DNA of 64,000 bases. Origin: Papaver somniferum. Its lineage: Eukaryota > Streptophyta > Magnoliopsida > Ranunculales > Papaveraceae. Shown here one piece after another: positions 43,723-56,662 of the stretch. The notes under the pieces were generated by a model. It saw nothing but the letters and a program-made list of their open reading frames with translations, did no database searches and had not been told where the DNA came from. The stretch lies in NCBI RefSeq assembly GCF_003573695.1, contig NC_039361.1, forward strand, positions 88,492,149 through 88,556,148, read 5' to 3'. How positions within the stretch are numbered: the stretch's first letter is position 1; every line of letters starts with the position of its first letter. A program made the translations under genes and the position numbers.

Positions 43723-44963
43723 CTTCTGTGTCAGAGTATTAATTGCTACTTTTCACGAAGGCACCCAAGTAGCAGATTTCTTCGACTTTCTATGACCGCA
43801 GGATACAAAAGCCGAAGGCATGCAGAAACCAAATGATGTACCAACAAGCTCACGACTAGCAATTAGCAGAGAGAGATCCCAAAAGCCGTCTCAAGCGAAT
43901 CAAAGGAATGAAGCATAGGACAGACAAGAAATAGCAAGAAGAACAATTTCTAACAAATCACCTATTCCTGCTGAAGGGATGGGGAAAACATCGGGAGCTC
44001 AACCACTTAACGGCATGCCGTTACCAGAGCATCCCACCACTACAAAGCCACCTGTGGCCAACGCAGGGTTACCCAGAACCTTAATTCCCACGGGATGAGG
44101 GTTGGGGAACTTAGCTCCAATACAGATAGATCCAGACGCACCAATTGTAAAAGAAGGAGCGGAGAACTCTGAAGATCCAGCCGACAGCACTCCTCAGGGT
44201 GGTGGAATCCACAACGAAGATCAAATGGCAGCACAAGTAGCATCTTTGCTCCTCCGCAACAAGGAAAACGAGGATGCCATGCACGAAATGGCCCAAGAGA
44301 ACCAGCACCTAAAAGATATGTTAGACATACAGATCGAAGGTTCTCAAACTCACCCTCCTCTAAAGAGGCATGAGAACGTAGCTACCCCAGGAAGACGAAG
44401 GGTGGATCCCAACCCACCAAAGGCTAACCCAGTGGGGAAAGCTAGGAGAACACGACACGGTCCAGACGAGATGGATTCAACATACAAACCCTCTCAATCA
44501 TACTACGATGAGGCATTCTCCAAAGAAGCTCACAATGTGAACAAAGGCAAGGTTAGATATGTTATTTTCTTTAGCTATCGGACCCCGGGAAACATTGATG
44601 CAATACACAGACAGGTGGCAAAAGACGTGTCAATCAATCGGAAAAGTCAATCCAGAAATTAGCATTAACTGCTGTAAGTATGGACTTGAAAGAACCTTAG
44701 CCATCTTCGTGGATCTTCACAACAGATCCCTCGATTTCGAAGGCGATCTCAGGGTTGTCCAAGACCGCTACATCAGACTCGAAGAAATCCAGAAGGATAA
44801 CCCCGGGGCACAAGCAAAGATGACAACAGCTCCGCAGCGAACAAACTCTCTGGAGCCAATTCCAGAGATACATAAGCGACAAAACGAAGCTGGGGGGAGA
44901 ACTAACTCTCGAGACAAACGATCCAAATACGTAGTTGGAAAAAGAGGCAAAAGAAAAGAATAA
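43723..44963 (+). pseudogene. Element A gag
   Basis: The N-terminal part is disrupted (stops before 44102). The frame 44102-44662 is acidic/Gln-rich with a helical stretch. An overlapping frame, 44559-44963, carries the gag core GPRETLMQYTDRWQKTCQSI and KYGLERTLAIFVDLHNRS followed by a basic tail. A frameshift near 44560-44620 separates them. This is the Tat-type gag pattern. Confidence 0.75.
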
Positions 44964-45018
44964 TTTATGGATAAAATTTATACGAAGCTAAATACAACTT
45001 TCTCTCACATCCTAAGCA

Positions 45019-45405
45019 ATGAGGGAGCAAAGCCCAGGCTTTCCTTACCCTAATACTATGGGAAAGGAGCCAGACAAAACGAAGGAGGCCAAGGAGTACT
45101 GTGTGTACCACCAGTACTACGGGCATACAACTGATGCGTGCTACCACTTACGAAATGTGATCCAAAGATTCATCGACGAAGGCAAATTCATGGAGTACGT
45201 ACAGCTACAGCCAGCGCAAAATGAGGAGGCCCCAAAGAAAAGGGTAGAATTACCTCAGAACGGAAAATACATCAACATGATCACCTTCTCCAACGGAGGT
45301 GAAGAAGAAATGCTCGAAGACATCCTCGAGTTAGCTCGAAACAGAAAGAAGTTAGAATCCCATGAGGTGTTCAAGCTAAATGGACCACCTACTAGCACTT
45401 GGTAA
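45019..45405 (+). pseudogene. Element A gag zinc knuckle region
   Basis: It contains EYCVYHQYYGHTTDACYHLR, a C..H.....H....C-type knuckle characteristic of Tat/Ogre gag proteins, followed by RFIDEGKFMEYV and an acidic linker. It ends in TAA just before the protease frame. Confidence 0.75.
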
Positions 45406-45411
45406 GAATGG

Positions 45412-45945
45412 ATGGCCACGCCATTAACTTTCTCAACAAAGGACGTCAATCAGGAGGTTGAAATGCACAACGATCCACTAGTGATCACTCTTCCAATACA
45501 CGGTTGGAATGTTACGAAAGTCCTCGTGGATGGGGGAAGTTCGTTAAATGTGCTATTTTACGAGCCCTACCTACACATGGGTTTGATAGCAGAGCAAATG
45601 GATTCTTCCACTTGCACAATATATGGTTTTAATGGAGTAGTCTCTAGACCAAAAGGAGAAATTTTCTTACAGGTACATGCAGGACCCTTAGTAACCAATA
45701 CACGGTTCTGCGTTGTGGAAGCACCTTCGCCCTACAATGTAATCATGGGCAGGCTATGGGTTCATATATTGCGAGGAACAGTCCTACACCTATGGGTGAA
45801 ATGGAAATTAAAGGCGATCAGAAAGACGCAAGGCTATCCAATCCAGCGGAAGTCAGACTCAACGAAGAAAGAACTGCTTCCCAACAGCACGAAAGAAAAA
45901 GACGTAAGGAAAACACTAGGGAAGTGCAGGACGGAGCCTCCTTAG
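45412..45945 (+). pseudogene. Element A aspartic protease
   Basis: The active site is KVLVDGGSSLNVLFYE (D-G-G form common in this lineage), with the C-terminal PYNVIMGR(L)W block near residue 105. Family members self-cleave the polyprotein. The frame is open, but downstream it enters a Lys-rich linker and stops before RT. Confidence 0.75.
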
Positions 45946-46154
45946 TACCCGAAGCCATCTCAGCTCCGGAGACAAGCACCTCCGCCACCCTAGGGGCAGA
46001 CGTCTCCGCCAAATGATAATTACAGAAAAGCACTCCTCGACGACCTCAGAAACAAACCTGCTCACCGGTGGAACCAACGAAGAAAATCAACATCGGGACG
46101 GATACAGAACCAAAAATGCTCAACAACGGAACATTACTTGAATAGGAATAGGAG

Positions 46155-47318
46155 ATGCAACTACAAAGGTTACAAAGGGAATACACAAACGTCTTTGCAT
46201 GGTCAATGGAAGACATGCCAGGAACTGACCCGAATTTGGTCTCACACCACCTTCGGCTCAAACCGGAGATACCACCGTTTAAGAAATGCATTCATAAAGT
46301 GGCAGATATCTACCACGAAGGGGTAGAAAAAGAGTTGCAAAAGCTACTCGTAGCTGGATTCATACGAGAAGTCAAATATCCCATGTGGATATCCAACATG
46401 GTCATCGTACCTAAGAAGAACGGAGGCGTGCGCATTTGCATTGACTTTAGCAACCTCAATAAAGTGTGCCCCAAGGACAGTTACCCACTTCCAAACATCG
46501 ACCAGGTGGTCAACGCAACCGAAGACCACCAAAGACTATCCTTCATGGATGGATACTCAGGCTACAACCAAATAGCCCTTGCAGAAGAAGATCAGTAGCA
46601 TACTGCGTTCTTTACCCCACGAGGATTGTATTGCTATACAAGGATGCCTTTTGGCTTAAAGAACGCGGGGGCAACATACCAACGAATAGTAGACAAAATC
46701 CTTAAGTCATGGATAGGCAAAATAGTGGAGGACTACGTAGACGATATGCTCGTCAAAAGAAAAGAAGCAAAAAACCATCTCTCAGACCTAAGGGAGATAT
46801 TCGAAGCCATGAGAAACTTCCACATGAAGGTGAACCCGGAGAAATGCACGTTCGGAGTTACCTCAGGAAAATTCTTAAGATACTTAGTAACTAAGCAAGG
46901 AATGGAAGTAGACCCCGAATGGGTCAGAGCAATAATGGAGATGCCATCTCCACAAACTCTAAAAGGAGTATAAAAGCTAAATGGATTTGTAGCTTCCATG
47001 GGAGGATTCATAGCAAGGTCGTCGGATAAATGCAAAGCATTTTTCGATACGCTAAGAAATGGAAACAGGTTTACATGGACCGCAGAATGCGAACAAGCAT
47101 TTCACAAGATCAAAGAGTATTTAGCATCAGTACCCATCCTACATAAACCGGAGCCAGGTGAGATACTCACCCTATACCTAGCAGCAACAAGCTACGCTGT
47201 GAGCGCAGTATTGGTACGAGACCAAAGCAAGGAGAAAATCCTGTATACTACATCAGCAAGACACTCAGTTCAGCGGAGCGTAATTATACCAAAGTGGAAC
47301 AACTCATATATGCCTTAG
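46155..47318 (+). pseudogene. Element A reverse transcriptase and RNase H start
   Basis: One frame runs through RT with two stops, TAG 46596-46598 and TAA 46971-46973. Motifs in order: VIVPKKNGGVRICIDFSNLN, LSFMDGYSGYNQI, RMPFGLKNAGATYQRIVDKI, the catalytic EDYVDDMLVK, then the connection GGFIARSSDKCKAFFDTL and FTWTAECEQAFHKIKEYL with LYLAATSYAVSAVLV. A frameshift near 47318 follows. Confidence 0.85.
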
Positions 47319-47988
47319 TAGTGGCGACACAGAAACTAAGGGTATATTTCGATGCACACACCATCCGAGTTTTCACAAAAGCTCAGATAAGTCAAATCCT
47401 CGACAGCAAGGAGAAAATTGGAAGAGTGGCAAAATAGAACGCCATGATCAAACAGTTTCACATAATCTTCGAAACAAGGAAAGCTGAGAAATCACAAATC
47501 TTAGCAGACTTCCTAGCGGACCTACCTCTCAACGATGAAGCAGAGATCCAGGAATGGAGGAAGACAAGCCGGAACCAGAAGACTTCTTAGAACCGCAAAA
47601 TTCACCAAGGTGGGAGATATTCGTAGATGGCTCCTCCAACGGAGAAGGTGCAGGTATAGGGATTGTAATAACAACCTCTACCGGAGACCGACTCATCTAT
47701 GCATTCAGGTTATGAATCGAACAATACACTAACAACATCATGGAGTATGAGGCGGTCATACATGGCCTACGCTTGGCACATGAGATAGGCTTATCAGATG
47801 TTCGTTTAACTAGTGACTCACAATTGGTCATTAGATAAATCGAGCTCAAATATCAAACTCTTGATCCAATACTGTCTTCGTACCTAAAGTTAACATAGAA
47901 GCATGCATCAAAGATCAGCAAGGTCACGTTCAAACATGTATGTCGGAAAGACAAAAGATACGCAGATGCCTTAGCATTCATATCGTCA
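47319..47988 (+). pseudogene. Element A RNase H and tether region
   Basis: Shifting frames show KVEQLIYALVVATQKLRVYF, then a second RNase H with IFVDGSSNGEGAGIGIV, EYEAVIHGLRLAHEIG and LTSDSQLVIR, the D-E-D residues of an archaeal-type RNase H found in Tat-lineage elements. At least four stops (e.g. near 47437, 47715, 47836 and 47896). Confidence 0.75.
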
Positions 47989-49458
47989 GTGCTGAGGGAC
48001 AGAAACACCACCTCCGTCCAAATCGGAAGGATATATAAACCTTCGATAGAAGGGCTAACCCCAGGAGTTGAGGAAACCTTGGTCGTCCAAACTAGGGCCA
48101 TGAGGGAAGCAGAAAAAGAAAAAGAAGACGAAGGTATAGAAGAACCAGATAACAAAGTCGACGAGTCCGACAAATATCAGTCCATGTCAGATGGAAGCAA
48201 CGAAGACGAAGCGGAAGATGATTGGAGAATCCCAATTCACCAGTACCTTGACAAAGGCACCTTACCCGCAGATGTCAAAGAAGCTCGAAAACTCGAATCA
48301 AAGGCAGCAATGTACAGCCTACGATATGGAATACTGTATAGGAGGTCATTTCTTGGACCTCTGATGCGGTGCCTCTCACAAGCCGAAGGTAGAAGAATAT
48401 TGCATGATATACACATCGGAGAAGCTGGCAATCATAGGGGAAGAAGGTCATTGGCGATCAAAGCCAATATGCAAAGATACTATTGGCTAAGCATGGACGA
48501 AGATGCAAAGAATGTGGCAAGGCGTTGCGAAAGATGTCAACGCTTTGCTAGGAAAATTAAAGCACCAGCAACGGAATTTAACTCATTCATCAGCCCATGG
48601 CCATTCATCAAATGGGGGGTTGATATTGTTGGGCCCTTGATAGAGGGAACATCGAAAAGAAAGTACCTAATTGTGGCTATGGATTACTTCACCAAGTGGG
48701 TGGAAGCAAGGGATTTGGCAAGAATTAGGGACACGGATGTATTTAAATTCTTGTTTGAGTAAATCATTTGCAGGTTCGGAATACCAGCCGCCATAGTCTC
48801 TGACAATGGAAAACAGTTGGAAGGAAAGAACATAGACATGTTATTCAACACGTTCAACATTCAGAAAAACAAGTCTACTCCAATATATCCTAAGAGCAAT
48901 GCACAAGCGAATGCCACTAACAAGACGATAGAAATGAACTTAAAAAAGAAGCTGGGGGAATACAAGAAAAGATGGTGTGAGAAGCTACACAACGTCCTAT
49001 GGTCCTACCGAACTACGATAAGGGAGGCCACGGGAGAAACTCCGTTCTTGCTAACCTACGGAGCCGAAGAAGTCATTTCGACGGAGATAATACTGCCAAC
49101 AACAAAAACAGAGGCATGGGAAAAGAACCTGACAACGGATCTTATGCTAGAAAAGCTTGATGATCTTGAAGAAAGGCGATAAGTGGCTTCGCAAAGGATG
49201 GTAAACTACCAACGAAGGCTAGCTCGCGAATACAACAAACGGGTAATCCCTAGAAACTTTGTGGTTGAAGAATACGTACTACGTCAAATACCAGCATATC
49301 AAAAGAAGAAGGAATGGGGAAAACTAGCTCCGACATGGGACGGACCCTACATCATACACGATATTGCCGGGAAAGGATCATACTACCTAAGAAATCTTAA
49401 AGGTGAAGTATTGCAACACCCTTGGAATGCAATGTACCTAAAGAAGTACTACCCGTAA
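47989..49458 (+). pseudogene. Element A integrase
   Basis: One frame with two stops (TAA 48760-48762 and 49180-49182). It shows the HHCC zinc domain (HIGEAGNHRG... RRCERCQRFA), core Asp in WGVDIVGPL, second Asp in AAIVSDNGKQL, and the third block NAQANATNKTI, where the catalytic Glu is Asn (48910-48912). The C-terminal DNA-binding part is LVKRQIPAY-like (VLRQIPAYQKKKEWGKLAPT...) and ends KKYYP. Active family members insert the DNA copy. Confidence 0.85.
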
Positions 49459-50128
49459 GCGAATGGTTACTACTCAGGAGAAGAAGGGAAGGGGTAATAG
49501 CCCACCATTTTTTATCCCTGATCAAAGGTATTATAAACCTAACTAATCAATGAAAGAAACTTTTGCTAAGAAAAAGTATATTTTGATTAAATACAAACTG
49601 GGTTAGAATAGACACCCTCCATCAGAACTGACGATGAGACAAGGCAAGGCACAACTGCGCATGTGTCAATACTCGGATCCTCGGAGTGATAACTCCATTC
49701 ATGAGGCAGTAAGAAAAAGTAAGATATCCCCTATAGAGATACCTTGTGGAAGTAAAGCAGCCATCGCGCTGAACGCGTAGGGTTACATGAAAATTGTTGC
49801 CCACGTAGGAGCCCTCGCCACCACGGTACCTTCTGTCCAAAGGATACTTGGGTAGGATGATGAATGTTCCACCAAAGGTTAAACATACCTTAGCACCTTG
49901 TGATAACTCGAATGTGCAAATAATTATACACAACACGTCTACATATGCAATAATAAAGGTACCATAATAGTGTTACCAAAATACGACTAACGCGTCTTAA
50001 AAGTTGCATATTACAAAGGATCAGAACATGACAAAGAGTTGTCAAGGAAAGGAGACAGCAAATACCCCTCAGCTGGGGGCATAATATGACAAAGAAGTTC
50101 AGTTGGAAACAAAATGAACATAACATGA
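49459..50128. other. Element A region between pol and the antisense gene
   Basis: The 3' untranslated region of gag-pol is followed by the 3' flank of the antisense gene. Minus-strand frames at 49622-50208 have biased composition and no recognised family. Nothing else is supported. Confidence 0.4.
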
Positions 50129-53100
50129 TCATGGGTAAGGCAGACGAGGGAAGACAACTCCTTCATCCTGGAGCTCAGCCTCCGCAAAGGCCTCGTTGAT
50201 GTAATCAATGGAAGAACGCTCGAATTGCACCTTCATCTGAGAATCTTGAGCCTCCAAATCCGAAGACGATTTCTGACAAAGCTCCGTCATCTGAGCATTG
50301 AGTTGGTCATTAGCCTGCTGAAGCGCCTCAGCCTTAAACTTAGCAGCGACATCAAACTGGTGAGATATCTCCAACGAAGATATTTGACCCTCAAGATGGC
50401 TAATCTTGGCGTTTGCACCCACCAGCTGCTAATGGAGACCTGCGGATACGAAGGGTATCAGCAACAAGGAAAAGCAGTTAAAGACACAAAGGATTCTACG
50501 GAAAAATAAGTATCCTAAGCTACCTCCGGCATGGCTAAGGGATTCTTCTAAACTATGTTAAGCCTCAGCAAGACCACCTCATCTGCATCAAGATCTTCCA
50601 TGAGGGTATCCCTTTCCGTCCGGAGATCATCAACATCAATCCGGAGCGAAGCATTCTCGGAGGATAAAACTTGGTAAACACTCTATAACTCTTCCAACCT
50701 TCTTATTAAAGATGCATGCGACATGGAAGAAGGCACGGATCCGTCATCGACAAGTTTGTTCTTAAGGGAACAGACCTCAGAAGTTAAGATATTTCGTTAT
50801 GTCGTAACCTTAGCTAAGGAAGCACATGCATCTTCAAAATCTGCATGATACTTCTTGCGGATAATTTCTTGGGATGAGAGACGTTTCTCGACTAAGGCAA
50901 TAGCCTCCTTTTGCTTTGAAATGAGACTCTCCTTACAGTTAAGGGCTTCGTCACATTCCTTACGAAGCAAAGCCATCTGCTTCACTAAGTCTGCATTATG
51001 AGCAGACTCAAGGGAAAGTTGTGCCTCATTATGGACGGTTACGTTCATAAGCCTATCAGATTTCTTTTCATAATACCAGACATCGAAGGTTAACTTAGAT
51101 ACTTGATCCCGGAGACATCTAAGTTCACTAGAGCTACCGGCTGGCAGACGAAGGTTATCTTAGTACTATGCAGCCAAACAAGAACGAAGAAAAGGCTAAA
51201 GTAAAGAAGGAACGAACCTATGACTTTAGAAGACTCAGCGGCCAAGGCAGAATCAACATCTTTGTGCCCATCTTCAGCAACCTTGGCAGCATTGTTCGCT
51301 CTCTCAAGAGCCAACAAGCAAGCTTTTAGGGATCTCCGAGTTTTCCTCAGATCGTCCTTCAACGAAGATATCTTAGCAACAGAAGCAGCATCACTCGATG
51401 AAGGCTGTTGTGCAATGGAAAGCGCATGTTCTTGACGAGCATGTTCCAGCAGAGCACTCAAATGAATACACTTAGCTCTATATACCTTGAATAAGGTATG
51501 GCCAACATCGATCTGCTTACAAAGCTGCCCACAAAGAAGTATAAGAGCAGAGTAAAGGACATACGAGAAGAAACAAAACGATAAAACAGCAATTACTTAC
51601 TGAGAATGCTGATAAATGAGGAAGAAAATCGGCGAAAGTATCCATGAAAGCATACATCTCCTGGATACTACCACTACGGATCTCACCAAAGCTCTGACTT
51701 GAGCGAAGACAGTCCGGGTCGAAGAACAGATCCTTAGTCGCACGATATTGAGCGGATAGTACATCCAACTGAGAAGCTACCTCAAGGGAACTGTCCAGAC
51801 GATGATGATCAACCCCAGCAGAAAAAGGACCCTTAGAGTCCCGCAGAATGGCTTCTTGGATAGCGTCGTCAGAACTACCAAGACTCAGGTTCTCAGGAAG
51901 CTCAACGTGGCTAGGCTCAGCAGCAACTCCCTCCATCACTTGATAACGAACGCGGGGCACCAATGTTGAACCCTCACCACTACAAAGAGACATCATGGTG
52001 GATGAGCTAGGAACTGAACGAAAAGATTGAGCACCACCTAGGACCATGTCACCGAAAGAAGGAAGATTACCCAATCTGGTCCAATCCGGTGACGAAGACG
52101 GAGGACCAACAACTTTTCTAACAGGGCGGTAGACACAGACTGAGCGCACCCCAACGAGGTTGGCGTAGCATTGAAGGAGAAGCTAGGAAGCGAAATCACA
52201 ACCCTCTTCTTCGGATGAGAGTCCGAAATGCTAACCCTCACCACTGGGGAAACAACCTTAGCAAATGAACCACTTGATTGAAGAGAGGTAGCAGGAGACG
52301 AAGGAAGACTCTTAGAATCTACGATAGCAGCCTCAGTAACAGCAGAAACGACAGGTAATGCTCTGCCAGGAGCAGAAAGCGAAGACACCTTTGGAGACAA
52401 AGTAGGAGCTGGGGATTGGACACTAATAGGCTCGACCAACTGAGCACCGGTACTAACAAGGATATTCTCACCCTCGACTGAGGCAGCTCGGACGGGACTA
52501 GGGATGTCTTTGGAAAAATCCTCCTCAATATCATCAAAATGAGGACTGAGGCCGGTATCCTCGATATCCTCCATATGTTCATCATCCGGTACCTCTCCAA
52601 CAACCTTAGGATCCTCATCCAAAGCCTCAAGATCAATAATAGTCTTCAGTTTACCCTTCCTCTTGGAAGACTACAAAGGAACACATGCGTCAGCTAAGAA
52701 TCATGGGCAAGGTACTAAGGAACTTACAAACACAAAGGTATGATAATGATCCTTACCTCCGCAGGTGTTGGTGCTTCAACCGAAGCTTTCCTCTTCCTGG
52801 TCCTGGTAGCCACCGAATTACCAGCAGAGCCCGGACCAGTTCCAGCAGACAAAGAAGGGGCAAGATACAAAAGAAAGACATCAGAGTACCAAACAAAGAC
52901 GTTAAAGCAAAGATAATCAAAGCAAAGAACCTTCAAGGAAAAATGAAGGTTACCTCATGAGAAGCAGAGGGGTTAAAAACCCAAGGCTGGTATCCATCAT
53001 ACTTCTCAGGTAAAGAAAAAGATGTGCGGGGAACATGAGGATCAGCGGTGGTAAAGCCATAGGCCCAAGGACCCACCACACAAAGAGGAGTACGAGCCCA

Positions 53101-53967
53101 GCGATCATCATGGTCAAGCCGGATGCGATCAGACTTCGGAAAAGGTAGCCTAGCAGAATAAGGAATAACATTCAAACCAGTCTTATCGATCTCCTCCAAC
53201 AGACGGAGGCTATTACCCTCCATGATTTGCTTGGAAGTAACATGGATACGACGAGGACCAACACTCCAAGGAAGAAGGTTACTCTTCTGAATTGCATCGG
53301 CATACGTAGCATTGAAGTTTGCGGGGGTATAATCCTCTCGCTTAGATCTCCCCTCATCAAAGGGATCATAAGACTCAAGAGTTGTTTTACCCTTGCTACG
53401 GTACCATCTCTCACGAAGGGAACGCCAGAAATTACCAGTATATTGCATAACTCCTCTAACCAGAGTCTTGTTTTCCGGGTCGTCCCTCGTAGACAAAACA
53501 TCATAGTAGAAGGGATCCTTTCTATTAAACAAAGGGTGGAGCATACTTGCGGCCAACTGGCCAACGCTAATCAGGAAGTTATTCTCATCATAAGGAAAAT
53601 CCCAGATGAGAGACTCGGTGAGAACATCAGGGCCATTGACGAAGGAAATCTCGAACTTATGAAGACGAAAAGACTTGGTAATCTCATCAATGGATAGATG
53701 AGCAAATCTATCCTTGTCATGCAGTTGAAGCCTCTGAAGCTCATAGTGAGGAGGAGGAGGAGGAGGAGGTGGAAGATCTTCAAAAGCAACTTCTTCAACC
53801 TCAGGGTCCGCAACCTCCTCAGGGACCGTAGCCGCCTCAGTCCCTGGTGGAACCTAGGTCCTCAAGGGAGGGGATGGTGTAGCATCAGGATGATCCATTT
53901 GCGGAGGAGGGTCAGTCGAGGAGGATATCCAAGGGCCTTTACGCGTAGGCTTCTTCGGAAGTCTCAT
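50129..53967 (-). pseudogene. Antisense gene of element A (gypsy-type transposon ORF, spliced)
   Basis: Read on the minus strand, exon 1 (53967-52954) begins MRLPKKPTRKGPW, has one TAG (53854-53856), and then encodes a conserved-looking domain: LISVGQLAASMLHPLFNRKD, DRIRLDHDDRWARTPLC, EKYDGYQPWVFNPSASHE|GTAACC. Later pieces encode a nuclear-type basic patch (TRTRKRK, ~52785), a Ser/Pro/acid-rich region (52622-51517, one frameshift) and several coiled-coil exons (51461-50129). The layout resembles the Pfam 'putative gypsy type transposon' proteins carried antisense by Tat/Grande elements. Function is unknown. Confidence 0.65.
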
Positions 53968-54509
53968 AATTACTAACACCAACAGGAGAAACATCCCAAT
54001 CAACAATGGCAGACGAAAAATCACAGTCCATTACAAAAACAGATCAGGGGCAAAAATCAAAATACTTTGGGCATGGGTTTTATTAAACCAACCAAAAGGA
54101 AGAGGTTAAACTCATCACGGGGCAAAATCAAGGGTCATTCATCACATGATCGGAGTTGCAGACAAAGAACAATCATGGAAAGGTCATCATCAAAATGCAA
54201 AATATGATGAAACCCAAGCCCTCATACAACGAGAATGGGCAAAAAAGAATTATAATTCTCACATGCAAGTACCACAACAACACCAATCGAAAGAGGAGAT
54301 GCAGAACTAAGCATAAAGAAGTATGAAAGCAACAACAACGAGTAAGAACCACTTACTTGCACAATCAGACGCTGATCAAAACTTCGAAGGAGCGAAAGAA
54401 AAAATGGAGCAGTTAGCAGCATGAGAAAAAATCTCTGAGAAAGGGATGGAGAGCGACAGTTCGAGGAAGGGAAAAGGAGTTAATGAAAATTCCTTCTCTT
54501 TATTCCCAT

Positions 54510-54518
54510 CTTATATGC
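54510..54518 (-). promoter_or_regulatory. Possible TATA box of the antisense gene
   Basis: GCATATAAG on the minus strand, ~545 bases upstream of the ATG. A C/T-rich leader and a good donor (GTGCAAG|TAAGTGG near 54350) follow, suggesting a 5' untranslated exon and intron. Confidence 0.35.
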
Positions 54519-54681
54519 GGCTGGAGAATCCAAAAATTTGGATGTCCCAAAATTCAAGGGGAAGTTATTGCATGAAAGGACATGTAGGGATCACTCAATC
54601 GGTACGTGCAAAAATGGCGGCGTAACGGAAGTTTTCTTCCAATTATACCAAACGGTAGAATATGAAATAAAATGGGCAAAC

Positions 54682-55607
54682 TGTGAATACCAATATTCTG
54701 CGGAGCACGTGTCACGATCTTAGTGGCCGCATACAAACTTAATTGTGTATCCTTCGCTAGACAGAGAAGCCTGAGTAACAAAGGATACTTTTCGCAGATC
54801 TACTTTATCCCGTCCCAAGGAAGGATGCCTCGACGGTTGAGATAAGAAGAGTAAAAGCCTAGTCTACAAGGAGGCAGCTGGCGAAGGGACAGAGTTAGAT
54901 GACACATCTAATCAGCATTAAATGAAAAAATATCTTATCTACATGCATAATCAAAGCAGTGAAGAGAGAAGGCGTGGCAGAACCCGATTGGAAGAAGATG
55001 GCGGTGAACGAAAGTATAAACTGTACTAAGGTTTGGAAGTTCCCGAAGGAAAGTGGGTCAGCTGAGGTGGTAGAGTGCGACTGGAGAAAGCATGCGGTGA
55101 ACGAAGGTACCATTGGTACGAAAGGTATATCAGCGAACGATGGACCCATAGGCACCAAAGATATACCTGGAGCAGAAGGGGCTATAAATACGAAGCCTCA
55201 CCAACAAACTAAGGGCATTCAATATCTAGGAGAGAAGATCTAGTCTTAAGCTTATACCTCTTTAATGTTTGGAACTTAAGTATCCTTGAACTTGAGTTCT
55301 CTCTATTACTTTGGGAAGCATTTAAGATCTCTGTAACCACCATTAAGATCTTTGTAACCATCATGCTCAATAAAAAACAATCACTCATTACCCCGTGGAC
55401 GTAGACGAAAGTCGAACCACATAATCTATCGTGTCTCATGATAACTTAGAAGCTTTTACATTATATTTGTATTATTCTTTATTATTGTGATCGTGAATAC
55501 CATTTATTACTAAGCATCATCAGTTTAACAGAGGCATCAATACTACTTAGTATATGATCCTCTGAGCTGTACACGTTACGTAGACTACGGGAAAACGAGT
55601 AGTCACA
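54682..55607 (+). repeat. 3' LTR of element A
   Basis: 926 bases, same length as the 5' LTR. It is preceded by the purine-rich AAAATGGGCAAAC and followed by ATAAG (55608-55612). TATA box at 55183-55190. Confidence 0.9.
55183..55190 (+). promoter_or_regulatory. TATA box of element A 3' LTR
   Basis: TATAAATA at the same LTR offset (501) as in the 5' LTR. Confidence 0.65.
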
Positions 55608-55612
55608 ATAAG

Positions 55613-56640
55613 AAAGCTGATTGAAATGGAGATATTATTTTTTCTAAGGTTGGTTTGATTTTGTTGGCTATTAGTTTAGCAATGATTTTGTAAATAGTAT
55701 TGCACAGACCAATTGGCCTGAACTGACTGGGGTTCTTAGCATTTTTAAGCTTAGGAATAAGGAAGAGATGTGTTATGTTTAGATCTGGGTTCATAATTTT
55801 TTCCTTAAAGAAGTTTTGGATTGTATCTGTAACCTGAGTATCTACTAAGCTCCAGTTATGGATGAAGAAACTAACTGGGAATCTATCAGGTCCTGGGGAT
55901 TTTTTAGGTTTCATAGTTTTGAGAACTAAGAAGATTTCCTCCTTAATTGGGATAGCTAAGATTCTGTCATTGTCGACTGTGGAGATAGTAGCTGGGATAT
56001 CTTTGAAAATAGTATCTAATAAATCTACTTCTGAAAAGGTCTCATAGAAAATACATTGAAAGTAAGTATTTAAAGACTGACGAGTTTCTTTCCTGTCTTT
56101 AGTTACCTGGTTCTGATCATTAGTCAAACTGTGGATTGTATTCCATTTTGTCCTTCTCAAGGTAATAGTGTGAAAGTATTTAGTATTCCTTTCTCCCAAA
56201 TTGATTATGTTGTCTCTTGATTGTTGTTTATCTATGGCCTCTTGAGTGTCATACAGGGTTTCTGGTTCTTGTAGTTTATCTTTGATTTTTTTCTGTTGAT
56301 GTAGAGTAACTCTTTGAGATTGTAGTTTTTCTATCTCCTTAAGTAGTTTGTTGATCTTTTTAAAGGGAAGGCCAAAAATATTCTTTTTCCAATCAGCTAG
56401 ATTTACCCCTACTTGTTTGAGGTTATGAACTAGACAAGTTGATGCTTCTACCTCAGTAGGGTCCTTCCAAGAACCTTGAATAACTTGTAAGCATGATAGG
56501 TCTTTCAACCAGGCATCATAAAATTTAAAGACCCAGACAGATTTAGAGATTTGAGAATCTAAAGATAACATAATAGGGCAATGATCTGATCCTACTCTTA
56601 CTAAGTGTGATAGAAAGCATTTGGGAATTGAGAGTGCCAT
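55613..56640 (-). pseudogene. LINE reverse transcriptase N-terminal part with preceding linker
   Basis: About 340 codons open: the end of the endonuclease domain (RVGSDHCPIMLSL, with the essential SDH), a helical linker, then RT blocks NTKYFHTITLRRTKWNTI, PKKSPGPDRFPVSFFIHNW, TNITHLFLIPK-like and SQFRPIGLCNTIYKIIAKL. The end at PFQSAFL coincides with the element A insertion. The frame is undamaged here apart from the split. Confidence 0.85.
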
Positions 56641-56662
56641 TCTGAGTTGATCACCGCCTTAT

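Larger units (their letters stand above)
30490..55607 (+). mobile_element. Ty3/gypsy element A (Tat-like), full length with nested insertion
   Basis: Two 926-base LTRs (30490-31415 and 54682-55607) start TGTGAATACC and end GTAGTCACA and are flanked by ATAAG. A primer binding site region TGGCGCCCACCGTGGGG starts at 31419. gag-pol on the plus strand occupies 43723-49458, and a spliced antisense gene occupies the space between pol and the 3' LTR (50129-53967), an arrangement known in Tat/Grande-type elements. Element B (31915-43717) is inserted in the leader. Without it A is ~13.3 kb. Stops throughout pol show it is dead. Confidence 0.9.
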
